64,000 nt of DNA from Nocardioides furvisabuli. GTDB taxonomy: Bacteria; Actinomycetota; Actinomycetes; Propionibacteriales; Nocardioidaceae. Every line of letters begins with the position of its first letter. The stretch's first letter is position 1. The DNA lies in the NCBI RefSeq assembly GCF_021083185.1, contig NZ_JAIGQB010000001.1:62001-126000 (forward strand), given 5' to 3'. The position numbers were made by a program, and so were the translations under genes. Shown here one piece after another: positions 16,578-24,351 of the stretch. The notes below the pieces were generated by a model. It saw only the letters and a program-made list of their open reading frames with translations, ran no database searches and was not told where the DNA came from.

Positions 16578-17434
16578 TGCACGACCTCATCCTCACCCTC
16601 TCGTGCCAGGACCGACAGGGGATCGTCGCCATGGTCGGCGGATTCCTTGCTGACCGTGGGTTCAGCATCCGCGACAGCCAGCAGTTCGGAGACGAAGACA
16701 CCGGCCTGTTCTTCATGCGAGTGCACGCCGCACCTGACCCGGACCGGACTTTCGACTTCGATGCCCTTCGCGACGAGTTCGGTGCGTCCGTCGGCGACGT
16801 ACTCGATGCTGCGTGGGAGGTCCACGACCCCACACGCAAGCACCGAATGCTCGTCATGGTGTCGCGTCAAGGTCACTGCCTCAACGACCTCCTTCACCGC
16901 GCACGGACCGGTTCAATGCCCGCGGAGGTAGTAGCAGTCGTCTCCAACCACGACGACTTCCGCCAACTCGTCGAGTGGCACGGCATTCCGTTCCACCACG
17001 TGCCGGTCACCGCCGACACCAAGGGGTGGGCCGAGGCGGAACTGCGCAAGCTCGTCACGTCCTACGACGCCGACTCGGTCATCCTCGCCAGATACATGCA
17101 GATCCTTTCGAACGAACTGTGCGAGGACCTGGCGGGCCGAGCCATCAACATTCACCACAGCCTGCTTCCGAGCTTCAAGGGGGCCCGGCCGTACTTCCAG
17201 GCACACGCCCGAGGGGTAAAGGTCATCGGTGCGACCGCCCACTACGTAACCGGTGACCTCGATGAAGGACCGATCATCGAGCAGGACTTCACCCGGGTCG
17301 ATCACATGAGCTCCGCAGCTGATCTGACCGCGATCGGACGCGACCTCGAAGCGCTCGCCCTTGCACGCGCCGTGACCGCACACGCGGAGCACCGTGTCCT
17401 GATGAACGGGACGAGGACGGTGGTTTTCCGATGA
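16577..17434 (+). CDS. purU: formyltetrahydrofolate deformylase
   Basis: PurU, about 285 residues, hydrolyses 10-formyl-THF to formate and THF. An N-terminal ACT domain (LSCQDRQGIVAMVGGFLAD) precedes a formyltransferase fold with NHDDF, FHHVPVTADTK, the active-site NIHHSLLPSFKGARPY and YVTGDLDEGPIIEQD, which contain the catalytic Asn, His and Asp. ATG 16577 overlaps the oxidase stop (TGATG), so the two are coupled. With FolD across the divergent promoter it completes a loop: methylene-THF to formyl-THF to formate, freeing THF for the next demethylation. The same three genes form one operon on the nicotine plasmid pAO1. A high-flux catabolic role is favoured over purine-pool balance. Confidence 0.95.
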   Translation: MHDLILTLSCQDRQGIVAMVGGFLADRGFSIRDSQQFGDEDTGLFFMRVHAAPDPDRTFDFDALRDEFGASVGDVLDAAWEVHDPTRKHRMLVMVSRQGHCLNDLLHRARTGSMPAEVVAVVSNHDDFRQLVEWHGIPFHHVPVTADTKGWAEAELRKLVTSYDADSVILARYMQILSNELCEDLAGRAINIHHSLLPSFKGARPYFQAHARGVKVIGATAHYVTGDLDEGPIIEQDFTRVDHMSSAADLTAIGRDLEALALARAVTAHAEHRVLMNGTRTVVFR

Positions 17435-17544
17435 GTACTCAAGAGGATGCACCCGAGCGCAACGATCGCAGCGGGGCGTTCGATGCCCGCGCGGCGGAGG
17501 ACGTACCAACCATCGGGGAGCACATCCAACTGGGCGTCAACTAG
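17431..17544 (+). CDS. 37-residue ORF coupled to purU
   Basis: ATG 17431 overlaps the purU stop by ATGA and opens a 37-residue frame ending at TAG 17544 (MSTQEDAPERND...HIQLGVN). It is acidic, without hydrophobic stretches. It was not recognised. It may be the head of a gene that was cut off by rearrangement, since the minus-strand regulator gene ends inside it, or a chance frame after purU. Confidence 0.3.
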   Translation: MSTQEDAPERNDRSGAFDARAAEDVPTIGEHIQLGVN

Positions 17545-19111
17545 ACCCGTTAGGCAACCTGCCGGCGCTAGATCCAGCCCGTCTGGGATTAACGTCGTCC
17601 CCGCCAGTCAGGAGACCCAGGGTCCGCAACGCCAGGTACAGCTCGGCTTGGACGCCGAAGTCCCTGAGGTCCACACCCAAGATCTCCTCGATCTTCTTCA
17701 ACCGGTAGACCAACGTCTGCTTGTGGATCCCGAGCCGTCGCGATCCTTCCTGCCACGAGCGATTTGCGTCGAAGTACACCTGCAGCGAGCGAACGAGCTC
17801 CGACTCGTTGGACTCGTCGTAGGTGAGAAGTGGGCCCAACAGTCGTTGAACTGCTACTTCTCCCTCGGCCACCGTATTGGGCATGAAGTACGAGCCGTGG
17901 GAGCCGTACACCGCCGACTGCGCACCAGACTGGCGTGCGCTCTCAAGCGCCCATCTGGCTTCCCTGAACGCATCTGCCAGCCGCCCGATGGCAGCCAATG
18001 GTTGGCTCACCCCGACGCTCACATCGAAGTCGTCGACGCCAAGTCCGCTGTCGTAGGCAGCATCCGACACTACTAGCAGGTGGGTGTCGTCTACCGAGGT
18101 GTAGAGGTGTGGCCATTCCACAAAACTAAGTGACTCGACCAGCCCGCCGGCGGCGACATCAGGTTCCATGGAGTCGTCGGGCGTCTCGTTCCACACCAGT
18201 ACCCGCCACGGACCGCCGCGTAGTCCGTGTGCGCGCATCTGCGCCAGTGCGGCATCTGGGGAGATGGCGCCGGCGAGCATGTTCCGAGCGAGCTCGGCCG
18301 CGCGAGCGCGTACCCGTGCTGCGCGGGCAGCACGTCGCTCCACCTCGAGACCCGCGATCGTTGCTGCGTGCTGAGCCAGGAGGAGGTCGGGTGCATCAGT
18401 TGGGGCGTGAGGGGTCACCAGAAGGGCCGCCATGTTACGAGCCCCGACGGGGACCAGGAGCACCGAGGCTTCGTCGGTCTTGAACCGGTTGAAGGCTGAG
18501 AGTTGCCCTCGCTGCTCGCGCACACGTTCAAGGATGGATGCCCGTAGGGGACCCGGGATTGACGTGGTGCTCGGAAGCAGAGGTCGTCCGCTTCGAAGTT
18601 CGACGACGTTCAACGAGGCTCGCAGTTCGGTGCCAAGTTGGTCGAGCAGACGGTCCCCGGCCTCGCCACCCTGCGTCCGGCGAAGGATCTCGTACAGGCG
18701 CAGGATTCGTGACGCGCGGGAGTCGCCTCTGCCGCGCGCCGCGTCAGCGACAACGCGGGCGATGGTGACGAACGGAACGGCCCGAGCTGTGAGCATGATG
18801 GGGAAGCCGAGGTCCTCCGCGGCCGCTATCGCCTCAGGTGTTAAGGGAGGCGCTGCGAACCCCTCACCGAGGGCCAGCCCGGCGATGTTGGCACGGGCAA
18901 GTTCGCGCACGAAGTTCGCCTGACCGTCTGCATCCGAGGGAAAGCTGTAGCCGTCGGTCATGAGGAGATCGCCGCTACCCAACCAATGCCAAGGGTCCTC
19001 GACTTCACAGGTGTGCGCCCACGCGACCTCGCGGTCACGTCCCGCTTGACCGGCAACCAGACGGGTCCTGATCAAAGGGTCGTCGATCAGGGACTGGACG
19101 GTGAACTTCAC
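17537..19111 (-). CDS. PucR-family transcriptional regulator
   Basis: PucR family activator, about 524 residues. An N-terminal PucR domain (about 1-125: SLIDDPLIRTRLVAG, DPWHWLGSGDLLMTDG, ALGEGFAAPPLTPEA) precedes a central GGDEF-like region and a C-terminal helix-turn-helix, SWQEGSRRLGIHKQTLVYRL then KKIEEILGVDL. GTG 19111 (VKFTVQSL) matches the usual start of the domain; an upstream in-frame start at 19174 adds 21 atypical residues. It converges on purU and is upstream-divergent from nothing obvious. Regulators of this type control purine, amine and polyamine use, so it is the best candidate controller of the oxidase-purU and folD promoters. The ligand is unknown. Confidence 0.88.
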   Translation of the reverse strand: MKFTVQSLIDDPLIRTRLVAGQAGRDREVAWAHTCEVEDPWHWLGSGDLLMTDGYSFPSDADGQANFVRELARANIAGLALGEGFAAPPLTPEAIAAAEDLGFPIMLTARAVPFVTIARVVADAARGRGDSRASRILRLYEILRRTQGGEAGDRLLDQLGTELRASLNVVELRSGRPLLPSTTSIPGPLRASILERVREQRGQLSAFNRFKTDEASVLLVPVGARNMAALLVTPHAPTDAPDLLLAQHAATIAGLEVERRAARAARVRARAAELARNMLAGAISPDAALAQMRAHGLRGGPWRVLVWNETPDDSMEPDVAAGGLVESLSFVEWPHLYTSVDDTHLLVVSDAAYDSGLGVDDFDVSVGVSQPLAAIGRLADAFREARWALESARQSGAQSAVYGSHGSYFMPNTVAEGEVAVQRLLGPLLTYDESNESELVRSLQVYFDANRSWQEGSRRLGIHKQTLVYRLKKIEEILGVDLRDFGVQAELYLALRTLGLLTGGDDVNPRRAGSSAGRLPNGSS

Positions 19112-19394
19112 TGCCCCATGCTCCCACGCATGGACTGGGGCGTCCGTTACGACCGGGCCTATCCCCTTGTACACAGGCCCCGCGCATCGCTAGGCGAACG
19201 CACAGGGCCAGACGACGGCTGCCGGGCTTGATATCCGGAGTTCCGGACGCGACGAGGTGCAGCAGCAGGTTGCCCGCGGACAGTCGAGATTCCTCTAGGT
19301 CGGGTGACAGCGCGCCCGTCCCGACCGCTCGCGCGGGTGCCTGCGACCACATTCCGGTCGCGCCCGCCACAGACAACGGTGATCGGGCGGCTCG

Positions 19395-20786
19395 TCAGTG
19401 CCCCAAGACTCGCCAGAAAGACGACGCGAGCCGAGAGGGCTTGCCTGAGCTCGACTCCGTCCGATCCGCGATCGAAAACGCCATCGTTCCGGCGTTGACG
19501 CCGAGCCAGCGGAAGGGCTCAGGCTCCCATTTCGGCGATTGCCTGCCAGCCCAAGGGAGTGCCCGCACAGGATCGTCCAAGTCGACGATCTCGGCCGCGA
19601 GTGTGCGACCCGCAAGGTGGGCTGTCGCGACGCCGTCCCCAACGTACCCGCCCGCTTGGGCAAAGCCCCTGCGCCGGTCGTAACCGACGGAGGGGTACCA
19701 GTCGCGAGGAATGCCGAGATTGCCGCCCCAAGCGTGGGTGAACTCAACGCCACCGATCGACGGAAAGATCTCGGTCAGGATGTTGCGCAGCATCGCGTGA
19801 ACGCGTGCATCGTTGTCGTACTCGGGCCTGATGCGAGAGCCGAAGTGGTACGGAGCCCCACGCCCACCGAACGCGAGCCGGCCGTCGGCTGTGCGCTGAC
19901 CGTAGATGCGCAGATGGCGTTTGTCGCTGAAGGTTTCACGCTGCCGCAGACCGATCTCATCCCACTGCTCGTCGCTCAACGGCGCGGTCGCAACCATCAG
20001 CGAGTACATCGGAACCAGGTCCCGCTTGGCGCCGGGCAGATCGGCCGTGTATCCCTCCGTGGCACGGACGATGACCTCAGCGCGAACCACACCACGCGAG
20101 GTATCCAGGCGTCGTTCGCTGATCGCCTCCACCGTCGTGTCCTCGAAGATCTTCACGCCGAGGCCGCGAACCACCCGCGAAAGTCCGCCCGCCAGCTTGG
20201 CAGGATGCAGTGCAGCGCAGTGAGGAGTGAACGTTGCCCCGTGCAGGTCTGAGGCCGCCACCCGACGAGAAGCCTCCTCGCGGGAGAGGAGTTGCATGTC
20301 CTCGGCGTCGAATCCCCAGTCTCGCCATGCTCGTACCTCGCCTTGAGCGCGCGCCCACTGTGCAGTGTTTCGGGCCACCGAAACGTACCCGCCCTGCTCG
20401 AAGTCGCAGTCGATGGCCTCCGACGCAATCACAGAACCGATCTCGCGTACGGTCGAGAACATCGCTCGCTGCATCTCGACTGCACCTGAGCGGCCGCTCC
20501 CAGACGCGACCTTGCGGAAGCTCGTCGGGAAGATCGCCGAGCACCAGCCGCCGTTACGTCCAGATGCGCCGAACCCGACGAACTCCTTCTCGATGATGCC
20601 GATCCGCAGGTTAGGGTCGGCCTTCGCCAGGTAATAGGCCGTCCACAGGCCCGTGTAGCCAGCGCCGACGATGGCGACGTCCAAGGTCGTGTCACCTGGC
20701 AGTTCGCTTCCCGGTGTACCGGTAAGCGCTGCGTCTTCGTGCCAGAAGCTGATGGCAGCGGCCGTCGAGTCGTGCGTCGTGGTCAT
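19395..20786 (-). CDS. FAD-dependent oxidoreductase, gamma-glutamylputrescine oxidase-like
   Basis: DAO-superfamily flavoenzyme, 463 residues. VAIVGAGYTGLWTAYYLAKA (about 38-57) binds FAD, GFGASGRNGGWCSAIFP is characteristic of the PuuB/glycine-betaine-related branch, and AGGYVGDGVATAHLAGR closes the flavin site. HAWGGNLGIPRDWYPSVG fits the substrate-side segment of the same branch. ATG 20786 follows GGAGAA on the minus strand. It is followed by the regulator gene and preceded by the cupin gene, all on the minus strand. It likely oxidises a primary or secondary amine. It is a distant paralogue of the enzyme at 8291-9721. The C-terminal 40 residues are Ser/Arg-rich and not conserved. Confidence 0.85.
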   Translation of the reverse strand: MTTTHDSTAAAISFWHEDAALTGTPGSELPGDTTLDVAIVGAGYTGLWTAYYLAKADPNLRIGIIEKEFVGFGASGRNGGWCSAIFPTSFRKVASGSGRSGAVEMQRAMFSTVREIGSVIASEAIDCDFEQGGYVSVARNTAQWARAQGEVRAWRDWGFDAEDMQLLSREEASRRVAASDLHGATFTPHCAALHPAKLAGGLSRVVRGLGVKIFEDTTVEAISERRLDTSRGVVRAEVIVRATEGYTADLPGAKRDLVPMYSLMVATAPLSDEQWDEIGLRQRETFSDKRHLRIYGQRTADGRLAFGGRGAPYHFGSRIRPEYDNDARVHAMLRNILTEIFPSIGGVEFTHAWGGNLGIPRDWYPSVGYDRRRGFAQAGGYVGDGVATAHLAGRTLAAEIVDLDDPVRALPWAGRQSPKWEPEPFRWLGVNAGTMAFSIADRTESSSGKPSRLASSFWRVLGH

Positions 20787-20969
20787 TGGTGTACTCGTTC
20801 TCCGTTAATGAATGGTGGTCGCTTCGGGCTCGATAGCCTGGGGTGACGGCGGCGCACAGCCGGTGGCACCGGCGGCGGGCCGACAAACGGTTCAGTGCTG
20901 AGGGTTCGGGGTGGCTAGGATGCTTTCACCCGGTCGGCAGGTGGGGGGCGCAGTGACTGATAGGGCCGC

Positions 20970-21350
20970 CTAGTCGCGGAAGATGGCGAAGGACTTCGTC
21001 ACTGTCTCGGTTACGTTCCACGTCCCGGTCCACCCGGCTGGAATGAGGAACATCGTGCCGGGTTCGAGCGAGAAAATGACTCCGTCGTCGCCGACCAGTT
21101 GCGCCCGACCGCCGACGATGTGCATCAACTCGACGTAGCCGGAGTGATCCGATCGGAACGCTCCGGGGGTGCAGGTCCAGGCGCCGGCCTGACGATCCTT
21201 TTCGTCGATGAATGACAGCGTGCGAGTGGCAGGTTCGCCATCGACTGGATTGGGCACAGCCACGGCAGCGGGCCAAGGCACGTCCATCAGCGAGACGACG
21301 CCTGCGAGAAGAGTGTCGGTAGGGGTCGCGGATTCCTCGGTGTCAGCCAT
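20970..21350 (-). CDS. cupin-domain protein
   Basis: Small single-domain cupin of 126 residues. The two beta-barrel motifs are degenerate: HSGYVELMHIVGGRAQLVGD, then FSLEPGTMFLIPAGWTGTWNV. The usual metal ligand set (HxH...E...H) is incomplete; one Glu remains and the second-motif His is replaced by Thr, so metal catalysis is doubtful. It resembles the cupin_3 type found beside amine and opine catabolic genes. I chose ATG 21350 (MADTEESATPTD), which starts the conserved part; the longer frame is low complexity. It lies just upstream of the flavin oxidoreductase on the same strand. Role unknown, perhaps ligand binding or sensing. Confidence 0.75.
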   Translation of the reverse strand: MADTEESATPTDTLLAGVVSLMDVPWPAAVAVPNPVDGEPATRTLSFIDEKDRQAGAWTCTPGAFRSDHSGYVELMHIVGGRAQLVGDDGVIFSLEPGTMFLIPAGWTGTWNVTETVTKSFAIFRD

Positions 21351-21619
21351 GTTCGTCGCTTTCGTGGGGTCGATTCTGTGTGCCTGCTGCGGCAGCTCTC
21401 TGCGCAACGCAGAAAGAGAAAACCCGTTGAACGGCGCAGCGCTCCTGCTTCGCGCAAGGCTGGCCCGGCATCGCGCTGTGTGATCGAGCGACACCGCAGT
21501 AGGCCTCTCCCGTGCAGGAACATGCTGTTGCGGTTGGGAGACGAGCGCCACTAGACGCACTTCCAAACAGCTCCTTGGCCGCTGACGTTACGTACGACAC
21601 GGGTCGTCGAGCCCACCCA

Positions 21620-21990
21620 ATGGCTAGCGCAACACCGCGTGACGGACTCCGTCTCGACGCACATCAAAACGCCCATAGGAGCGTCCCGAAGCGGGCGGGC
21701 GTCTCTTGGCCTTTCCCGATCGATCGCCGACTCGACCAGTTGGTCGATCTAGCCGCCCACGTGGGCGCGAACACGAGCAAGCACGGATTGGCGGCGACGT
21801 TGGTGGCTGCAGCCGACAGGCGAACAGCACATCTTGGAGTGGCTACTTAGTTGGCGTACAAGCCGGGGGCGCGATGTGGTGCCTGGCATGGAAGACGCTG
21901 CACCGGTTGGTCGAGATGCCTCGTCATCGGCCGGGACGCAGAGCGTGGGTACGCCTGCGCACCGGCGGCTGGACCGGCGAGACGCCCGCA
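21620..21990 (+). pseudogene. frameshifted small actinobacterial hypothetical gene
   Basis: Two adjacent plus-strand frames together resemble one small actinobacterial protein. The first reads PIDRRLDQLVDLAAHVG then TSKHGLAATLVAAA, ending about 21810. The second, two frames over, continues PTGEQHILEWLLSWRTSRGR about 21814-21875. Such proteins usually have this order: an RLD-LV-A helix, a TS-(R/K)-EL-AAL helix, then PTDGE...L...YR. A frameshift around 21805-21815 would split them. No clear start or ribosome site. I recall this family only as hypothetical. The region is otherwise empty from 21351 to 22124. Confidence 0.4.
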
Positions 21991-22124
21991 CCGTAGATGG
22001 TCTCCGGGCCGGGCTCCACTACGCGCGCGCGGCCGTGCCTCGCGGGAGGGCTGTGTCCGTAGTGTGTCCCGGGGTTAGTCGCCGGCAGTCCGGTCTCAAA
22101 TTGGGACCGAGCCAACGCAGTCTG

Positions 22125-22163
22125 AAAAAAGACAAAACCGCAGGTCAGCGGGCTGACCTGCGG
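22125..22163 (-). terminator. rho-independent terminator of tRNA-Arg
   Basis: On the minus strand, an 11-bp stem CCGCAGGTCAG/CTGACCTGCGG with a four-base loop is followed by TTTTGTCTTTTTT. It starts 13 bases after the tRNA 3' end, so it terminates the tRNA-Arg transcript. Confidence 0.88.
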
Positions 22164-22176
22164 CTTCATCGATCTG

Positions 22177-22249
22177 CGCGCCTGTAGGGATTCGAACCCC
22201 AAACCTTCTGATCCGTAGTCAGATGCTCTATCCGTTGAGCTACAGGCGC
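22177..22249 (-). tRNA. tRNA-Arg (anticodon ACG)
   Basis: 73-base cloverleaf on the minus strand. The acceptor stem GCGCCTG pairs with CAGGCGC, the anticodon stem is TCTGA/TCAGA with loop CTACGGA (anticodon ACG), and the T loop is TTCGAAT. The CCA is not encoded. It marks the right edge of the accessory region. Its 3' side points into that region, as expected of an integration site. Confidence 0.95.
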
Positions 22250-22464
22250 CCGTCGCGTGCGCCGACTGGCGCAAGGACTCGATGAGGATAGCCGACGGCA
22301 CGGGAGCAGGCGAAATCAAGGTCCGGCACTTCTGTCGGCGCCGTCCCGGTGCGGTCGGGACTTCCGACCCGTTCGGCCGTCCGAGGCGGTGCCCTAGGGT
22401 GCCTAGCACCGCACACGCGACGACACGTCGAACAACGGGTCGTCGCACGACGAGAGGGAGCGCG

Positions 22465-24303
22465 ATGGCAGATCTCGAGGCAGTCCTGGACGAAGCCGGG
22501 CTGACCAACCCCCGTGTCCGCGAGTTCGTCAAGGAGTACGCCGAGCTCACCGGTGCCGAGCACGTCGAGGTGGTCAACGCCTCCGACGACGCCCGTCTCC
22601 TCGAGGAGGCCGTGGCGGCCGGCGAGCTCCAGCGTGCAGGGGAGGGGCGCTTCTACTCCCGCAGCTACTACAAGGACACCGCCCGCTCCGAGGAGCGCAC
22701 CATCGTCGCCACGAGCGACGAGTCGGACCGCGGGGTCTACAACAACTGGCGCCCTGCCTCGGAGATGAAGCCGATGCTCCACGACCGGATGCGCGGCGCG
22801 TCCGAGGGCAGGACGATGTACGTCATCCCCTACCTGATGTCGCCCCCCGGCAACCCGCTCGAGCCGTGGGCGGCGGGCGTCGAGCTCACCGACACCCGCA
22901 CCGTCGTGCTCCACATGATCCGCATGGCCCGCGTGGGCGTGCAGTTCGTCAACGGCCTTGAGGACCCGGACTCGTTCGTCCGCGCGGTCCACGTCACCGG
23001 CGACCTGGAGAACCTCGGCCAGGGCACCCCCGACGACCAGCGCTACTTCGTGACCGTCGCCGACGAGCGCACGATCCTGCACTTCGGTTCCTCCTACGGT
23101 GGCAACGCGCTCCTGGGCAAGATCGCCCACGGCCTGCGGCAGGGGGCGTACGACGGCTGGGCGAGCAGGAAGTTCCTCGCCGAGCAGTACATGCTCATCG
23201 GGATCCACGACAAGGAGACCGGGAAGACGTGGCACGTCTGCGGTGGCTTCCCCAGCGCCTCCGGCAAGACCAACCTCGCGATGATGGCTCCCCCTGACGC
23301 GCTGGGCGACCGCTACCACGTGACGTTCTACGGCGACGACATCGCCTGGCTCTGGGTGGACGAGGAGTCCGGCCGGCTGATGGGGATGAACCCCGAGTAC
23401 GGCGTCTTCGGCGTCGCGAAGGACACCAACGAGGTGACCAACCCCAACGCGCTGGCCTCGATCCGGGAGGGCTCGCAGGCGATCTTCACCAACGTCGCCC
23501 ACAACCCCACGACGGGTGAGGTGTGGTGGGAGGGCAAGACCCCGAAGCCGCCGACGGACGTCAAGGGCTGGCTCGACTGGACCGGTGCCCCGCTGGCGGA
23601 CCGCAAGGACAACGACACGGCGGCCTGGGCGCACCCGAACAGCCGCTTCACCACCACCCTGGCCAACGTCCCCAACATCGCGCCCGACTACGACGTGCCG
23701 ACCGGCGTGCCGATCGACGCGATCATCTTCGGTGGCCGCACCCGCGACCGCGAGCCGCTGATCCGTGCGATCACCGACCTGGCCGAGGGCGTCTACGACG
23801 GCCTCACGCTCGGCGCCGAGGCGACGTTCGCTGCAGAGGGCGTCGACGGCCAGCTGCGCTACGACCCGATGTCGAACCGTCCGTTCATGGCGTACGGCGA
23901 GGGCGACTACGCGCGGCACTACCTCGACGTCGTCGGTGCGGCGACCGAGCAGCCGATCTTCGCGCACGTGAACTGGTTCCAGAAGGACCCCGACGACGGG
24001 CACTTCCTGTGGCCCGGCTACAGCGACAACCTCCGGCCGCTGCTGTGGTTGCTGCAGCTGAAGAACGGTGAGGTCCAGGGGCGACGCACGGCCGTGGGCA
24101 TCATCCCGACGGAGGAGGAGCTGGACCTCGCAGGGATGGACGTCCCGGCCGCCGACCTCGAGCGCATCCTCACCATCGACAAGGAGCGGTGGCAGCAGGA
24201 GATGGGCTTCCGCGAGGAGCACCTCTCCCAGTTCGACCGGATGCCGGGCGAGATCTGGGAGGCGCACCGGCGCGTGGCCGCCGCCCTCGACGCAGAGGCC
24301 TGA
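22465..24303 (+). CDS. pckG: PEP carboxykinase (GTP) paralogue with Cys-to-Ser change in the P-loop
   Basis: GTP-type phosphoenolpyruvate carboxykinase family, about 612 residues, would interconvert oxaloacetate and PEP. Family marks present: [21 protein letters not shown], the kinase loop FPSASGKTNLAMM, YGDDIAWLW, HPNSRF and GVPIDAIIFGGR. Two marks depart from the family. The hyper-reactive P-loop Cys of GTP PEPCKs is Ser266, and the guanine-side [11 protein letters not shown] segment is WPGYSDNLRPL. The copy at 28482-30329 keeps both. ATG 22465 follows GAGAGGGAG; earlier in-frame codons lie in the leader. It stands alone after tRNA-Arg, with the c-di-GMP gene 49 bases on. It may be a working variant with altered nucleotide use or control, since Ser is tolerated in some relatives; activity cannot be judged. 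Confidence 0.9.
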   Translation: MADLEAVLDEAGLTNPRVREFVKEYAELTGAEHVEVVNASDDARLLEEAVAAGELQRAGEGRFYSRSYYKDTARSEERTIVATSDESDRGVYNNWRPASEMKPMLHDRMRGASEGRTMYVIPYLMSPPGNPLEPWAAGVELTDTRTVVLHMIRMARVGVQFVNGLEDPDSFVRAVHVTGDLENLGQGTPDDQRYFVTVADERTILHFGSSYGGNALLGKIAHGLRQGAYDGWASRKFLAEQYMLIGIHDKETGKTWHVCGGFPSASGKTNLAMMAPPDALGDRYHVTFYGDDIAWLWVDEESGRLMGMNPEYGVFGVAKDTNEVTNPNALASIREGSQAIFTNVAHNPTTGEVWWEGKTPKPPTDVKGWLDWTGAPLADRKDNDTAAWAHPNSRFTTTLANVPNIAPDYDVPTGVPIDAIIFGGRTRDREPLIRAITDLAEGVYDGLTLGAEATFAAEGVDGQLRYDPMSNRPFMAYGEGDYARHYLDVVGAATEQPIFAHVNWFQKDPDDGHFLWPGYSDNLRPLLWLLQLKNGEVQGRRTAVGIIPTEEELDLAGMDVPAADLERILTIDKERWQQEMGFREEHLSQFDRMPGEIWEAHRRVAAALDAEA

Positions 24304-24351
24304 TCCCGCAAATCGCCTCGGCGGCCGTCGATCGCACATACGATCAACGGC

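Noticed and set aside
22240-24339. 699-residue minus-strand open frame over pckG copy 1
   Set aside because: Antisense of a clearly conserved PEP carboxykinase; it runs into tRNA-Arg and has no motif.
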